Source: Asterella californica
Taxonomy: Eukaryota > Streptophyta > Marchantiopsida > Marchantiales > Aytoniaceae
Length of the DNA stretch: 64,000 nucleotides
Reading direction: 5' to 3'
Assembly: GCA_036924285.1 (NCBI GenBank)
Contig: JAYKYS010000012.1
Location: 4,464,001 to 4,528,000, forward strand
The notes beneath the pieces were generated by a model. That model ran no database searches, was not told the origin of the DNA, and worked only from the letters and a program-made list of their open reading frames with translations. A program made the translations under genes and the position numbers. Shown piece by piece: positions 35,345 through 46,547 of the stretch; within the stretch, counting starts at the first letter, position 1, and the number at the start of each line of letters is the position of its first letter.

Positions 35345-37918
35345 TTGGAAACTCCAGTCACTCTTCTGAAAAGATCTCCGTACGACTTCTTGCGAGACTT
35401 GTGGAATCAGAAGGCAGATGTAACCTTCCAACAGCTGCTGGATGACAATGCTGGTTACAGGAAGTTGTTACAATCTGTGCTTCGAGGATCGAGGAAGAGG
35501 AGGACAGCTAAACTTCCCAAGAGCACCCCGATCCTAAGAATAGAGCATGAGGACTTGGGAGCCCCAGAACTTGATATGGAGATCCATGGCTGTCTTCTGA
35601 AGAAGGTACCCATTGATTCCGGCTCCGGAGTTAACATCATGACTGAAGAAACGGCGCATGCCCTAGGCTTCACTGAGTTCCAGCCTACTCCGAGAATTCT
35701 CAGAATGGCAGACCAGACCAGAAGACGACCTTTGGAGCAACTGAAAGATGTCTTGACGGTAATTGGTGGAGTATCTTTTTATCTCACTTACATCATTTTG
35801 CGACCTGTAGCCAAGGTTGGATATCAGGTGTTGATAGGAAGACCATGGCTGTATGCTGCAAATGTGAATACCGATTGGAGAAGACACCGTTTGAGATTTC
35901 CCAATCCTACACCCAAGCCAGGTGAGAAGAGTAATGTCTCGCTTCCTTGGATCAAGATTGGACACCAAGGTGAAACTCCGTCTACAACAGAGGGGTACAC
36001 TTCAGAAGACTCAGCTGCGTCTTCTGACAGTGATGAACGGTATAATGAGTTTTTGGTGAATAACATGTGTACTACAGAAGTAGCAGAGAAAGTGGAAGAT
36101 GTGGTCTGTGGATACATTGAGTGCTACGAGATTGCGGATGAAGAGTTTCCAGAAGACGAAAGCACCGTCTTCCCTTCGGAAGATCCGATAGTTGGTCTTC
36201 CAGAAGACGAATCTGAACCAGAAGAAGCTCCCAAACCGGAATACTTTGGTGCCAGTGAGTACAGTCACACTGAAGGAATGGTAAACCCAGATGATCTCCA
36301 AGAGATGGAGGTTGCTCCCGGAAAGAAGCTGAAGCTTTCCAAGGTGATCGAGGGCCAACAGTTGGAAGACTTTCGAGAACTTCTGACGGAGTTCCAGGAT
36401 GTCTTCGCATGGACCATAGAAGACATGAAGAGCATACCTCGAGAGCTGGGAGAGCATCGCATTGACTTGCTGGAAGACGTTGTTCCTGCACGGCAGAGAC
36501 AGTATCGGCTCAACCCCAAGTACTCGCTTCTGGTGAAGGACCAGATTGACCAATACTTGAAGGCAGGAGTCATCTTCCCAGTACTTAGTAGTGAGTGGGT
36601 AGCTCCTATTGTCATCGTGCCGAAGAAGCAGACAGGGACGATCCAAGTGTGTTAGGACTTCCGGAAGCTGAACTTGACCACGAAGAAGGATCATCACCCT
36701 TTACCATTCACCGACTCTGTGTTAGACCAGGTAGCAGGGCATGAGTTCTACAGCTTCCTGGATGGGTATTCTGGATACAACCAAGTTTCAATCAGAGAAG
36801 AAGACAAGTCGAAAACCACTTTCACCACTGATTGGGGCACGTACGCGTACAACCAAATGCCGTTTGGTTTATGCAATGCACCCGCCACATTCCAGAGATT
36901 GATGATTACAATCTTCAAGGAGTATCTTCGCACCTTTATGGAGATTTTCTTGGATGACTTCTGTGTGTTTGGATCGAGAGAAGACCACTTGATATTTCTA
37001 AGGAAGTGTTTTCTGAAGTGTAGAGAACATCGTTTGGCTCTTCATCCTGAGAAGTGCTTCTTTGGTATGTCAGAGGGGATCTTGTTAGGACATAGGATTT
37101 CCGGAAGAGGTATAGAAGTCAACTGTGCTAAGGTGGAAGTCATCATGAAACTCCACCCACCTGCTAACCTGACACAGTTGAGAAGCTTCCTTGGCAACGT
37201 AGGATACTACAGGAGGTTTATTGACAGGTACGCAGAGGTAGCAAGAAGACTCACTAAGTTGCTGAAGAAGGACGAACCATACGTTTGGTCTTCTGAGCAG
37301 CAGGAAGCATTCGAAGAAATGAAGAGGCTTCTGTAGGAATCCCCTGTCCTACGGCCACCTGATTGGGAAAGAGTCTTCCACATTTATGTGGATGTTTCTG
37401 CTTTCGTCATAGGGGTGGTGTTGAGTCAGAAAGAAGAGAAGAAGAAGGATTATCCCATCTACTATGCGGGAAGACAACTCAGTGATGCAGAGAAGAAGTA
37501 ATCGACAACTGAAAGGGAGTGTCTTGGCATGATTTACTCCTGTAGGAAGTTTAAACACTATCTTCTAGCAAACCCGTTTGTCTTCTATGTGGATCACTTC
37601 TCTTTGAAACATCTTGTAAAGAAAGCAAATTTGTCTGGTAGGATAGCTAGGTGGATTCTCCTACTCCAGGAATTTACTTACACAGTTGAGTACAGGCCCG
37701 GAAGACAGCATGTTAATGCTGACTACCTATCCAGATTGGAGACAGAACGACGAGAAGATGAAGTGGAAGACGAGTTTCCGGACGAGAAGTTGTTTTCAGT
37801 TTTCGCAGAGACACTTTCATCTGAGGGGGGCGTACCGCCTGCTTCCCAGAAGACGAGACTAGATCTTCTGATCCAGTCTTCGCGACTTCCACAGAAGAGT
37901 CCATCTTCAAGGACTTAA
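35345..37918 (+). pseudogene. pol: Element A protease, RT and RNase H, three in-frame stops
   Basis: All in one frame. The protease has VPIDSGSGVNIM (near 35,606, canonical DSG) and VGYQVLIGRPWLY. RT starts around 36,370 (EFQDVFAW, YRLNPKY, PIVIVPKK), is stopped by TAG 36,653-36,655 (former glutamine likely) and continues through HHPLPFTDSVL, FYSFLDGYSGYNQV, YNQMPFGLCNAPATFQ and the active site IFLDDFCVF. TAG 37,334-37,336 and TAA 37,499-37,501 interrupt the RNase H, whose HIYVDVSAFVIG, TERECLGM and FVFYVDHFSLKHL blocks are visible. The wording of the RT blocks is Athila/Tat-like. Non-functional as it stands. Confidence 0.92.
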
Positions 37919-37926
37919 GGAAGTTC

Positions 37927-39153
37927 TTGGAAGACCAACAGTATCCCGAGGGATTGGATGCGGAGCAGAAGACTGTCTTCTTACACAAGGCAGGACCTTA
38001 CGCCATCTTCCAGGGTATCCTGTTTCGGAAGGGACATGACGAGAAGTTGAAAAGATGTCTCGAGCCGTCAGAGATAAAATCAGTGATCACAAGTCTTCAC
38101 TACGAAGATGCTGGAGGTCACTATGGGCTGAAAACCACAGTGAAGAAGATGCTAGACGCCGGATACTGGTGGCCGACCATGTACCGAGACACTTTTCAGG
38201 AGATCAGGAAGTGCGATGCATGCCAGAGGGTGGGAAGACCGACCGCTACAACAAGGTGGCCTCTTACCCCCATTCTTCCGCTTGCCCCGTTCGAAAAGTG
38301 GGGAATCGACTTTGTGGGTCCTATCGTCTCGGTGGCGAGAAGAACACGAGCAAGGTACATCTTAATAGCTATCGACTATGCCACCAAGATGGTGGAAGGC
38401 GAGGCCACGAGAAAGAACGATGCCGCAGTAGTAGCAAGGTTCCTTTGGCATAACATCATTACTAGGTACGGATGTCCGCTGGAATTGGTATCAGATAAGG
38501 GTACTCATTTCTTAAATGAGACTATCTCCCTCCTGACCCAATACTTCAGGATTAAACATCGGAAGACGACGCCATACAACCCGAAAGCGAATGGACTGAC
38601 GGAGAAGTCGAACGGTCTTTTGTGTAACATCCTGAACAAGGTAACTGTTAACCATGCGTATGACTGAGACACGAAACTGCCATCTGTGTTGTGGGCTTTC
38701 AGGATTTCACCTAAGGTCACAACCCAGAAGACGCCTTTCTACCTAACTTACGGCATGACACCTATTGTGCCCATTGAGTTAGAGGTCCCGACATACCGGT
38801 TAGCCGTATCCGAACGCATGAGAGAAGAAGAGAGCCAAGAGCAGCGTCTTCTGAATTTCGTAGAGTTTGAAGAAGACAGGAATGCAGCTTTGGAGAAGAC
38901 GTACGAGGTGCAAGCACAACGTAAGGTAAACTACGATAGCAAGTTGAGGAAGGTGACCGTTGTGGATGGGGACTTGGTTCTTCTCTACGACAACTGACAT
39001 CTTAAGTTTCTCGAGAAACTTCACCTTCGCTGGATGGGACCTTATCGTGTCTTAGAGGTCTTCGACAAAGGCTCCTTGCAGTTGGAAGAGTTGGACGGTA
39101 CACTGATGACCACTCGTGTTAATGGGTGGCGCGTCAAGAAGTACTGGACGTAA
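37927..39153 (+). pseudogene. pol: Element A integrase, two in-frame TGA
   Basis: It lies in a frame shifted by one relative to the RNase H. The H2C2 zinc region (HYEDAGGHYG, KCDACQRVG) comes first. The core has WGIDFVGPIVS, YILIAIDYATKMVEGEA, LVSDKGTHF and NGLTEKSNGLL, giving D, D and E. TGA 38,665-38,667 sits where tryptophan is expected before DTKLPSVLWAFR, and TGA 38,995-38,997 lies between VLLYDN and HLKF. The C-terminal module has LRWMGPYRVLEVFD and the frame ends at TAA 39,151-39,153. No chromodomain follows, as expected of this lineage. The 3' LTR starts 58 bases later. Confidence 0.92.
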
Positions 39154-39211
39154 ACAGAAGTGCAGAAGACACTGATGTTTGCGGGGACGCAAACATGTGA
39201 GGATGGGCGTA

Positions 39212-42200
39212 TGTGGTGTCCACAAATTACAGGATGCACGAATTTTTGAAATTTTTAAGAATAATAACTTGTTTGTATAACTGAAGAAGCGTTGTTACTT
39301 AAGGTTACGTCTCCCTTAGCAGGAAGATGATCTTAAGAGCTGTTTGTAATAAGAAGTTGACTTCTTCGGAAGACGACCGTCTTCAGAAGAGCGTCTTCTC
39401 AGTTGCGTCTTCAGAAGACGAGAAGACGGCGGAAGATGAGAAGACGGCGGAAGACACCTGTCTTCCAGAAGACAGCGACCGCGAAGGCCAACCACGAGTT
39501 TTCGGGTAAGACAGTAGGTGTATCTACTGGGGTGCACCGAATAGGTAGGTAGGTCAGGGAAGATACCTAAGGTCGAAAACCCTTATTCTGCGGGGAAGAT
39601 GCGTAAGGAAGCACATTAGGCACATTAGGCACATTCCAACTTCCCGCAGCACAGCGCTTGAGAAGATCGATTGGAGATAGTGAGCTTCGCGAGTTAGCTT
39701 TGAGAGAGGACTCGAGTGAGGACATCGAGGTAAGAGAGAATCAGTTGGCAGCTAGATGAAGGGCGAGACCAAATTGCTGGAGCACAAACGGCAGAGAGCG
39801 AAGGCGTTTCTGTGAGCTCCCGAGAAGCGGACATTGGAGAGTAGCAAGTAGAATCGAAGGTGGGATCGAGGTGTGGCCAAGAGATTGACAGCAGGCGCAG
39901 TCGTGAGGAGTCGCATTGGAGCTAGGACCAGAGCCAAGAAGCGCGCGGAGGTCGAAGGCAACTCGGGGAGCAGAAGAAGACTGTAGAGGTTCTTTCCTCT
40001 GTTCTTTCCCCTTCCCACTTGTTCTCGCCTTTTCCTGGTATTCCCCGCGCTTCCTTCGTTGTGTGCAGGCAGCCTGATCGATTATCCTACCCTCATTCTT
40101 TCCATTGAGACATTGGGCGCGGAAGCGCTGCCCAATTTCTGTCAGACATCTCTTTACTTCTTCCCGAGCTCAATTTGAGCTTCCCTACTCCTAGCCCTCA
40201 AATTGGAGATCCCAGCTATCAATTTCCCTACCCCACTACCTCTCTATCCCCGAAACTTGGAATAGAAGACGATTCGGAAGATGGAAACATCTTCGGAAGA
40301 CGCTTCTTAAACTTGACTGTCTTCGGAAGACCGTCTTCGGAAGTCGACTGAACACAATCCGTATCAAGAGTGGATTTGCTTTGCTTTTGTGTTTAGAGAG
40401 ACTTGGTACGAATCCTGAGTGGTGTGGTGAGTTGTTTTGTTATTTCAAGAAGTTGGAAGTCGGGAACTAGGCCTGTGCCTCCCGGTCTTCCAAGCTTCTC
40501 AACTCCCCATCTTCCTAGAGAGACTAGAAGACTGAAAGGCTGGCAAAATGAGCGAGAAGACGTGAGGGTCCATTCGGGTCTCTTCTGTCCGATCCATAGC
40601 AGCCGTTCCTTCTTCTTCCCGAACTTAGAAGAGAGTCGTGAGAATACTTGCTGGCAGAATCTGGAGAGAATGGTCGAGGGTCATGTCTTCCCACAGAGCA
40701 GCAAGCTTCTCCTGAGTGCGTATGAGAGGTGAGACCAGTGAAGGGAAGTCTGACTTTGGGAAGTCTTCCGAGAAAGACAGTGAATCGGAAGCTGTCCCGA
40801 GTGTCTTCCCAGAGGCCACTGTCACCGCAGGAGCCCGCAACCATCTTCTGAACTTGTCATGCACTTATGTTTTGCGAATCTTGTATCTTCAGATAGGAAG
40901 TAGGATGTAATGCAAGGTGGGTTGTCTTCTTGATAATCCATGCGAGGCCTTGCTTAGATAGGATTGTTTAGATATAGCTCGGAAGACGAGAGCTATCTAG
41001 GAAGTACTGTTAGAATCCCGGAAGACGGAGTAGCTGTCTTCTGGAAAACTAGTTTCGTCTTCTGAGAAGTAGAAGCTAGACTGTGGGCACTCGGGAAGAA
41101 CTGAGCCTTCAGCTCATAGTAGGTGCTTGTGGTTTAGTGCAACAGATCTTCCAGGTATGTCGATGCATCCACGAGGCTTGGTGTTACCAGCGGCAGAATT
41201 GGCCGAGGCCACTCCTTTCCTCAAGGAGTTGGGTCTCGACTTCTTCCTGTGAGATTGGAACCTCGCAGATCAGGGGCTTCTGGAGGAGGTATGGGCAGCG
41301 TTGCCACCTCGTAACCGTGTACCTGCGAAAGCAGGAATAGCTCGAGGAAGACCGTCTTCCTGGACTGAAGACTGGTGGCGCAAGGTTTTTCACAGATCTG
41401 AGTCCGAGAACCGAGGATATTGGTACGAGAAGAAGGTCTTGCCTAGGATCGTGAGTTCGTGACATGTGTCTGGGAGCACCACTTGCCTTTTCGTAGAAGA
41501 CAGGCAGAGGAGGAACGGTTGGAAGATCGAATCTTACCGGGAGCCGAAGAAGCGACTTCTGGCGAAGTTGTTTCTGCATCTCTTTCCCAAAGAGAAAGCG
41601 CAGAAGACAAGGTACTTAGGAGATCAGGACGTGGAGTTCCTGAAATCAGTGTGGGATGACGGAGTGCCCATCTACTGAGACGCGTACATCCACAACTATG
41701 TACAGACGGAGCTAGCATACTTGGGTACCCCGGCGGGAGGACACTTGACTCCCTTCCTCTGCTACTTGTATGTAGCCATGGGGGATCTTAGGGAAGATCA
41801 GCTGGCAGGGTATGGGCCAACGGAGCGACAGGAGGTGAAGGAGGAGATCTCGGAAGACGATGATCTAGCGGCAGCCGCAACGCCCCCTCCTACTCTGATG
41901 CCACAGCTGAGGCCCGGCTCTCACCAGAAGACGCTTCTGGTGAGGGAAGACGAGTCTAGTGGGTCGGAAGACGCCATGCCACTGAGGAAGATGGGTTCCA
42001 GAAGTGTACCGAGGACACCCATCTCCCTCATTCATTCAGGATCGGAGTCCGACTCGGGAGAAGACCTGCTGAGTACCCGATCGGAGCAGAAGACTGCTTC
42101 TGCAACGCCTGGGAGTCTTCTCTCTTCTGCAACGCCTGGGAGTCTAGCACCTGCAACCGCATCTTCCCACGCTCTAGCACCATCGACTAGATCCGGAATG

Positions 42201-44271
42201 GAGAAGGAGGAGTTCGACCTCGCTGTGCACTTGGTGGTGACAGCGTTGGAAGCCGAGAAAACTCCAGAAGACGCCCCGGAAGACAAGATGTCTTCTGGAA
42301 GACAGGAAGACGAGCTGTCTTCCCAGATATTCCGCGTGGAGGAAGAGACTTCTCCGGATCCCCACGAGGTCCCCATGGTCCTTAGTCCCGCACCCGTGCC
42401 TCAGAAGACGGAAGAAGCACCAGTCGACTCTGTTTCCCAGAAGACGCTTCTGTCTTCCGAAGCAGAAGCCGAAGCCGAGGAAGACGTAGCAGCAGCGACA
42501 GCAGAGCCAGCAAGAGACGATGAGGAGGAAGCCATCTCAGTGACACCCGAGGTAACTGCAGGGCTTTCTAGCTTATCAGAAGCCGCGTTAGGAGCTCCGA
42601 TAGGAGCAGATCAAGTAGAGATTACCTCCGTGCAATCTGAGTACTTAGTAACTCCATTAACAATTTCAAATATAGTAAGATTGAACATGCTATCTTAAGG
42701 GTGGCAGTTTTTCCATGTAATATTAGTTAGGACACCATGTGGCAGGATAGGTAGCGTAGGAAGGACAAGGCAGATGACCAATTCGGACAGGGGAACCGCT
42801 TGCATGTGAGGTGACAACCTCTTGTCAGCGCCTCTCTCTCCCTGGTGGTCGCCTCCCCTGGTTCTCACGGCAGCAACATAAGTAGGATAGCAGAGTAAGA
42901 GATACAGTTCTGCCAGTTCTGTAGAATTCTGTAGCAACTGAACATACACACCAATTCTACGGGCAGGCAGGCGAGACACATTAGAGCAGAGACAGAATAG
43001 TTAGTATTCGCACTACACCCGTTGTTGGAAACATACGAATAGTCTTGGAATACACCGGAGGGGTCTGCATACTTGTACCAACAGTGGTTCGAAGATGTAG
43101 ATAGAAGTAGTGGACAGTCTAGGAACAGGGAACGGCATCCTCGTGCAGTCCTGTTAGCTAGGCTGGTGTGTCGAGGAGTAGACGCAGGAAGTAGAGGAAG
43201 TGAGCTTCCCAATGCCATTGTGACTTCTTCTCGGGGAATAGATTGTGGATTTGAGTGCAGAAGCTTTGTCCATGTCTTCTGAATGGTGGGTTCATTGAAT
43301 TCGCTCCCAATTGTGCATGGGAAGTGTTCTTCTTGAGTGGCGGTGACTGTCAGCAGTTGTGGAAGTGTAGCTTGACTCGTTCAGTAGAGCACTTGGGATC
43401 TACGTACGAACGGTCTTCTGGGTAAGGGATCCCAGAAGACAGAGCAGTCAGAGCAGCGAAGTGAAGAAGAAAGAAGGCTTCTTCCCGCAACAGAAGACGA
43501 CATCCTCGAGTAGAAGACGGTGCAACAATACTCACATTTGTTGTCTTCCTCCCCAAACTATTACAAGCAGGGATGGCTTGTTAGTCAGGATCCGGACTAG
43601 AAGCCTGTCGGAATCTTAATTTACTCTTTTCATCTTGTTTTCTCTTGTTTGGATTTTCTCTTCTTCCCCATCTTCTCCCATCTTCCCCTCTTCTTACCTT
43701 CTTCTAGTGAGTTTCCGATACTTCTATTGAGCTTCCGTGAAGGTGATTGTCGTTGTAGTGCTGCAGGAAGACCACTTCCGTAGGCAGAAGCCTGGGAAGG
43801 CTACAGGGGGCATACACCCTGTGATTTATCTAACCCGTTGGAATGTGAGTGTGAGAATAAGGTGTAACGATCGTTACTAGTCGACTTCTGCGAAGCAGGA
43901 CAGCCTTCTGGAGGTGTGAGAAGACGAGTTGAATCCCTAGAAGACGAGAATCGCTTCAGAAAGACGGTATCGAGAAGACCGGAAGAGGCAATCTGGAAGC
44001 AGGAAGATCGTCTTCCTGAGCTTCTCTGTGAATAGTTGTGTGATATTGTAATTGGTAGTTGTTTGTTTAGTTCCAGAGCACCATTTGGCGTGTCTGGAAG
44101 ACGTGTCGTTTTGTGTCGTTTTGTGAGAAGACGGGATTTCTAGACAAAACCCGTGTGTTTGTGTGTTTGAACAGATCTTAGAACTTAGAGCAGCGTTACT
44201 TGTGCAAATCCTCTGTGGGAACGATATCTTGTATACTAAATGGGCAAAAGGAGAAATCCTGCGTCACTACA
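39212..44271 (+). repeat. Element A 3' LTR (5,060 bp)
   Basis: TGTGGTG...CACTACA, followed by the TSD TCAGG. It preserves the empty site of element B near 39,480. It lacks the 78 bp present at 29,109-29,186 of the left LTR, leaving one copy of the flanking AGGTGAGA (40,727-40,734). The start of the LTR (39,355-39,480) is a cluster of GAAGAC/GTCTTC palindromes. Confidence 0.95.
41157..42698 (+). pseudogene. LTR-embedded reading frame of element A, 3' copy
   Basis: Same frame as the left LTR copy, from ATG 41,157. It carries TGA at 41,250-41,252 and 41,460-41,462, where the left copy still has TGG tryptophan codons, and the shared TGA at 41,676-41,678. Downstream of that the frame is open for 325 codons to TAA 42,696-42,698 (starting near GTPAGGHLTPFLCYL and ending VRLNMLS). 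The C-terminal half is acidic, with E/A repeats (SSEAEAEAEEDVAAATAEP). No known domain is recognised. The third copy at 52,287 has a coiled coil immediately upstream of the shared C-terminal part. Confidence 0.6.
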
Positions 44272-45409
44272 TCAGGGCACCTGAAGTTGAGGTAATTTTG
44301 AGCTTTGAGTTGACTATTGTCCCTGAACTGAGAGAGAAGGTGAGAATTTTACAAAGAAGATGTCTAGGTGGGTGGACTCTGTTTGAGCATGCACTGAGAG
44401 AAGAGTTTCTAGAAGAGGATTTTGAAAGAGTCACCAGAAGATCCTCATGGACTGGATAGAGCGTCAGCCTGGATGTCTCATGGTATTGAATGAAGTGATT
44501 CGTGAATTTGAGAAGAGATACTCTTAGCTTTCTAGACTAGAGAGGTTAACGCTGAATGCTAGGAAGACGGAGTTGTTTTTAGAGGCTCTGGATGAGTTCA
44601 CAGCAGACAGACTTTGTTTCATGTTAGCTGATCGTGGAGTTGAAGGCGGAGTTACATCTGATTGGAGAAGAGTGGAGGAAGCAGTATCTACTTTTGCTAG
44701 ACAACGTCGTGGTAGGATGGCAGTGTAGCTAGAGACCTTGTCAGAGCAGAGAGTAGCTCCTCTGGTTTCAATAGTTCCTCCTATAATACCTCAGGCACCT
44801 ATTGTGATTCCTCAAGCACCTATAGTGATTCCCCAAGTGGCTCCTCAAGCACCTGCACAAAGAGGACACAGACAGCAGCAGCGACCTATTGAGAACCGAA
44901 ATCAACATAACTTGATTGAAGAGCTCACTCAACAGTTGAGAGATTTGAGGGTTGAGATGACAGACGTGAGGAGAGACCAACGATCCATTGCACCAGGTGC
45001 TCGATCTGTAGGAGGAACCTTTACCAAGAGATGTATTTGGTGCGATAGCCCATATCATCTCAGAAGAGACTGTCAAGACTTAGCGGTTGCCTTACGGGAG
45101 GACAAAGTCAACTATCAGAATAACAGATTATATCTAACCGTCACTAGGCAACCTCTGAACACATATTTTGGAAGAGGAGGATTGAGGAGTTCACTTCCAG
45201 CACTTACTGATGCGAACACTACAACGATGACTGCGAGTTTCGCAAAAGCTGATGTATATACTGGGAGAGTTGAGGTGCACACTAATCCAGCTATGGTTGA
45301 GCAAGCTACTGAGGTCTCAGTTGAAATGATGAAGAGAGGTGCAGAAAGCATTAGGAGGGCTACTAGATGGAGAGACCCAGTAGAAACGAGCATTTTTAGA
45401 AACGAGTAG
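44272..45409 (+). pseudogene. gag: Element C gag, continued after element A
   Basis: It begins with the second TSD copy and continues the capsid (FELTIVPELREKVRIL, FEHALREEFLEEDFERV). A one-base shift near 44,440 moves it to the frame used up to 45,409, which has TAG at 44,525-44,527 (glutamine in B: YAQLSR) and 44,726-44,728. A proline-rich stretch with PQAPIVIPQ repeats precedes the zinc knuckle CIWCDSPYHLRRDC (about 45,032-45,073). The frame ends at TAG 45,407. Confidence 0.88.
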
Positions 45410-45422
45410 TGAACAAGATGCC

Positions 45423-46274
45423 ATGGTGGAAGACAAAAGACGACGAGATGCTTCCGATCTAGATGCAGGGGTACCGGATGACAGTGATCGTCGAAAGATT
45501 ATGAGGAGGAGAGCAGCAGAACCATCACCATCTGTACCAACTAGTAGGTTTCATGTTACAGAGGATATACCCTCTATCTCTACAGCTCCACCACCTGCAT
45601 TAGATCTTATGGAAGGTGTACATGATTTGCCACAGGAAGCTACTGCTACAGATAGAGTACGGGTGAAGAGGTTTACAACACAGGAGAAGGAGAAGGCTCC
45701 GGCTTACAAATTGGCAGCAGACATTGAAACAGCAACAGACCTACGTGCTGTCCTGGAGCAACGCATTCTGGATGCTAGAGTTGAGTTTACTCTTTGTGAA
45801 GTACTTGATATCGTCAAGAGAGAGTTTCATGAGTTGATTATTGATATCATGAAGAGAAAGAGACAGATGTTGACTGAACAAGTAAGTAGTCAGATGGTTG
45901 GAGCAGTAGATGCTATTGATGTTGATGAATTCAGAGATGATAAGTATGAAGCCTGGGTTGCTGGTCCGACTGTTATTGAGAATGAAGATGAAGAGTTTGA
46001 GGAGGATAGGTCAAACACACACAGCGATTTCAAAGAGAAGCACTGGGCACGAGCGACAACAGAGACGCAGGTTCGACTTGGAGGACTTTCTGAACCAGTT
46101 TCTGCGCTTGTGGATCACGAGTCGGAAATCAACATCATTTCCAAGGAAGTGTATGAGAAAGGGCAGTGGCCAATCGAAAAGAATCATGGTTGGGTACTTC
46201 GTGCTACAAATAATCAAAAGGGTGAGTTATACGGAGCCTGTCCCAATATGCGTGTAAGGATTAGAGACAAGTGA
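45423..46274 (+). pseudogene. gag: Element C gag C-terminus and protease
   Basis: A 283-codon frame aligning with the C-terminal half of B's gag-protease: the YKLAADIETATDLRAVLEQR block matches B's YKLQSDIEIATDLKQVLENR. The protease region reads LVDHESEINIISKEVY, so the usual D-S/T-G is DHE here and DHG in B. It ends at TGA 46,272-46,274, after LYGACPNMRVRIRDK. Everything between the protease and RNase H (the whole RT) is missing. Confidence 0.85.
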
Positions 46275-46547
46275 AGCGTGAGTTGTGGTGAGTTGTTACT
46301 GCTATGAATGTAGATCAAGAGTTCTTGATAAGAGTTCGTGTGATACTAGAAATAGATTGCTTGTCTTTGTTGGGTATGATAGCAAACTGCAATACATCAG
46401 ACATAGCAATGCTGCGATGGATTGCTTATGTCCGGAGGGCTCGCTATACAAGTGAGGATGAGATGTTTGCAGAAGTGGAGAATGAAGAGAGGAGAGACGT
46501 TTGGTGCCAAGTTGGTCAGCAGATTTCAGACTTGGAACCACTGCCGT
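46275..46547 (+). pseudogene. pol: Element C RNase H remnant, cut by a solo LTR
   Basis: FLIRVRVILEIDCLSLLGMI and DIAMLRWIAYVR match element D's RNase H (63,996-63,600). About 20 codons containing the HIKGKENMVADMLS segment are deleted after WIAYVR. The frame is entered by the solo LTR at 46,548 after codons for LEPLP and resumes at 48,422. Confidence 0.85.

Larger units (their letters stand above)
19656..44271 (+). mobile_element. Element A: giant Athila/Tat-like Ty3/Gypsy retrotransposon (contains element B)
   Basis: LTRs lie at 19,656-32,736 (interrupted by B; about 5.15 kb net) and 39,212-44,271 (5,060 bp). They start TGTGGTG and end CACTACA. The flanks TCAGG (19,651-19,655 and 44,272-44,276) are a perfect 5-bp target duplication, and element C's gag reads through if A is removed. 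The internal part (32,737-39,211) carries a tRNA-Asp-like primer site, gag, protease, RT, RNase H and integrase in the Ty3/Gypsy order. All frames are broken by stops or shifts. A is younger than C and older than B. GAAGAC/GTCTTC hexamers are extraordinarily frequent throughout. Confidence 0.95.
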
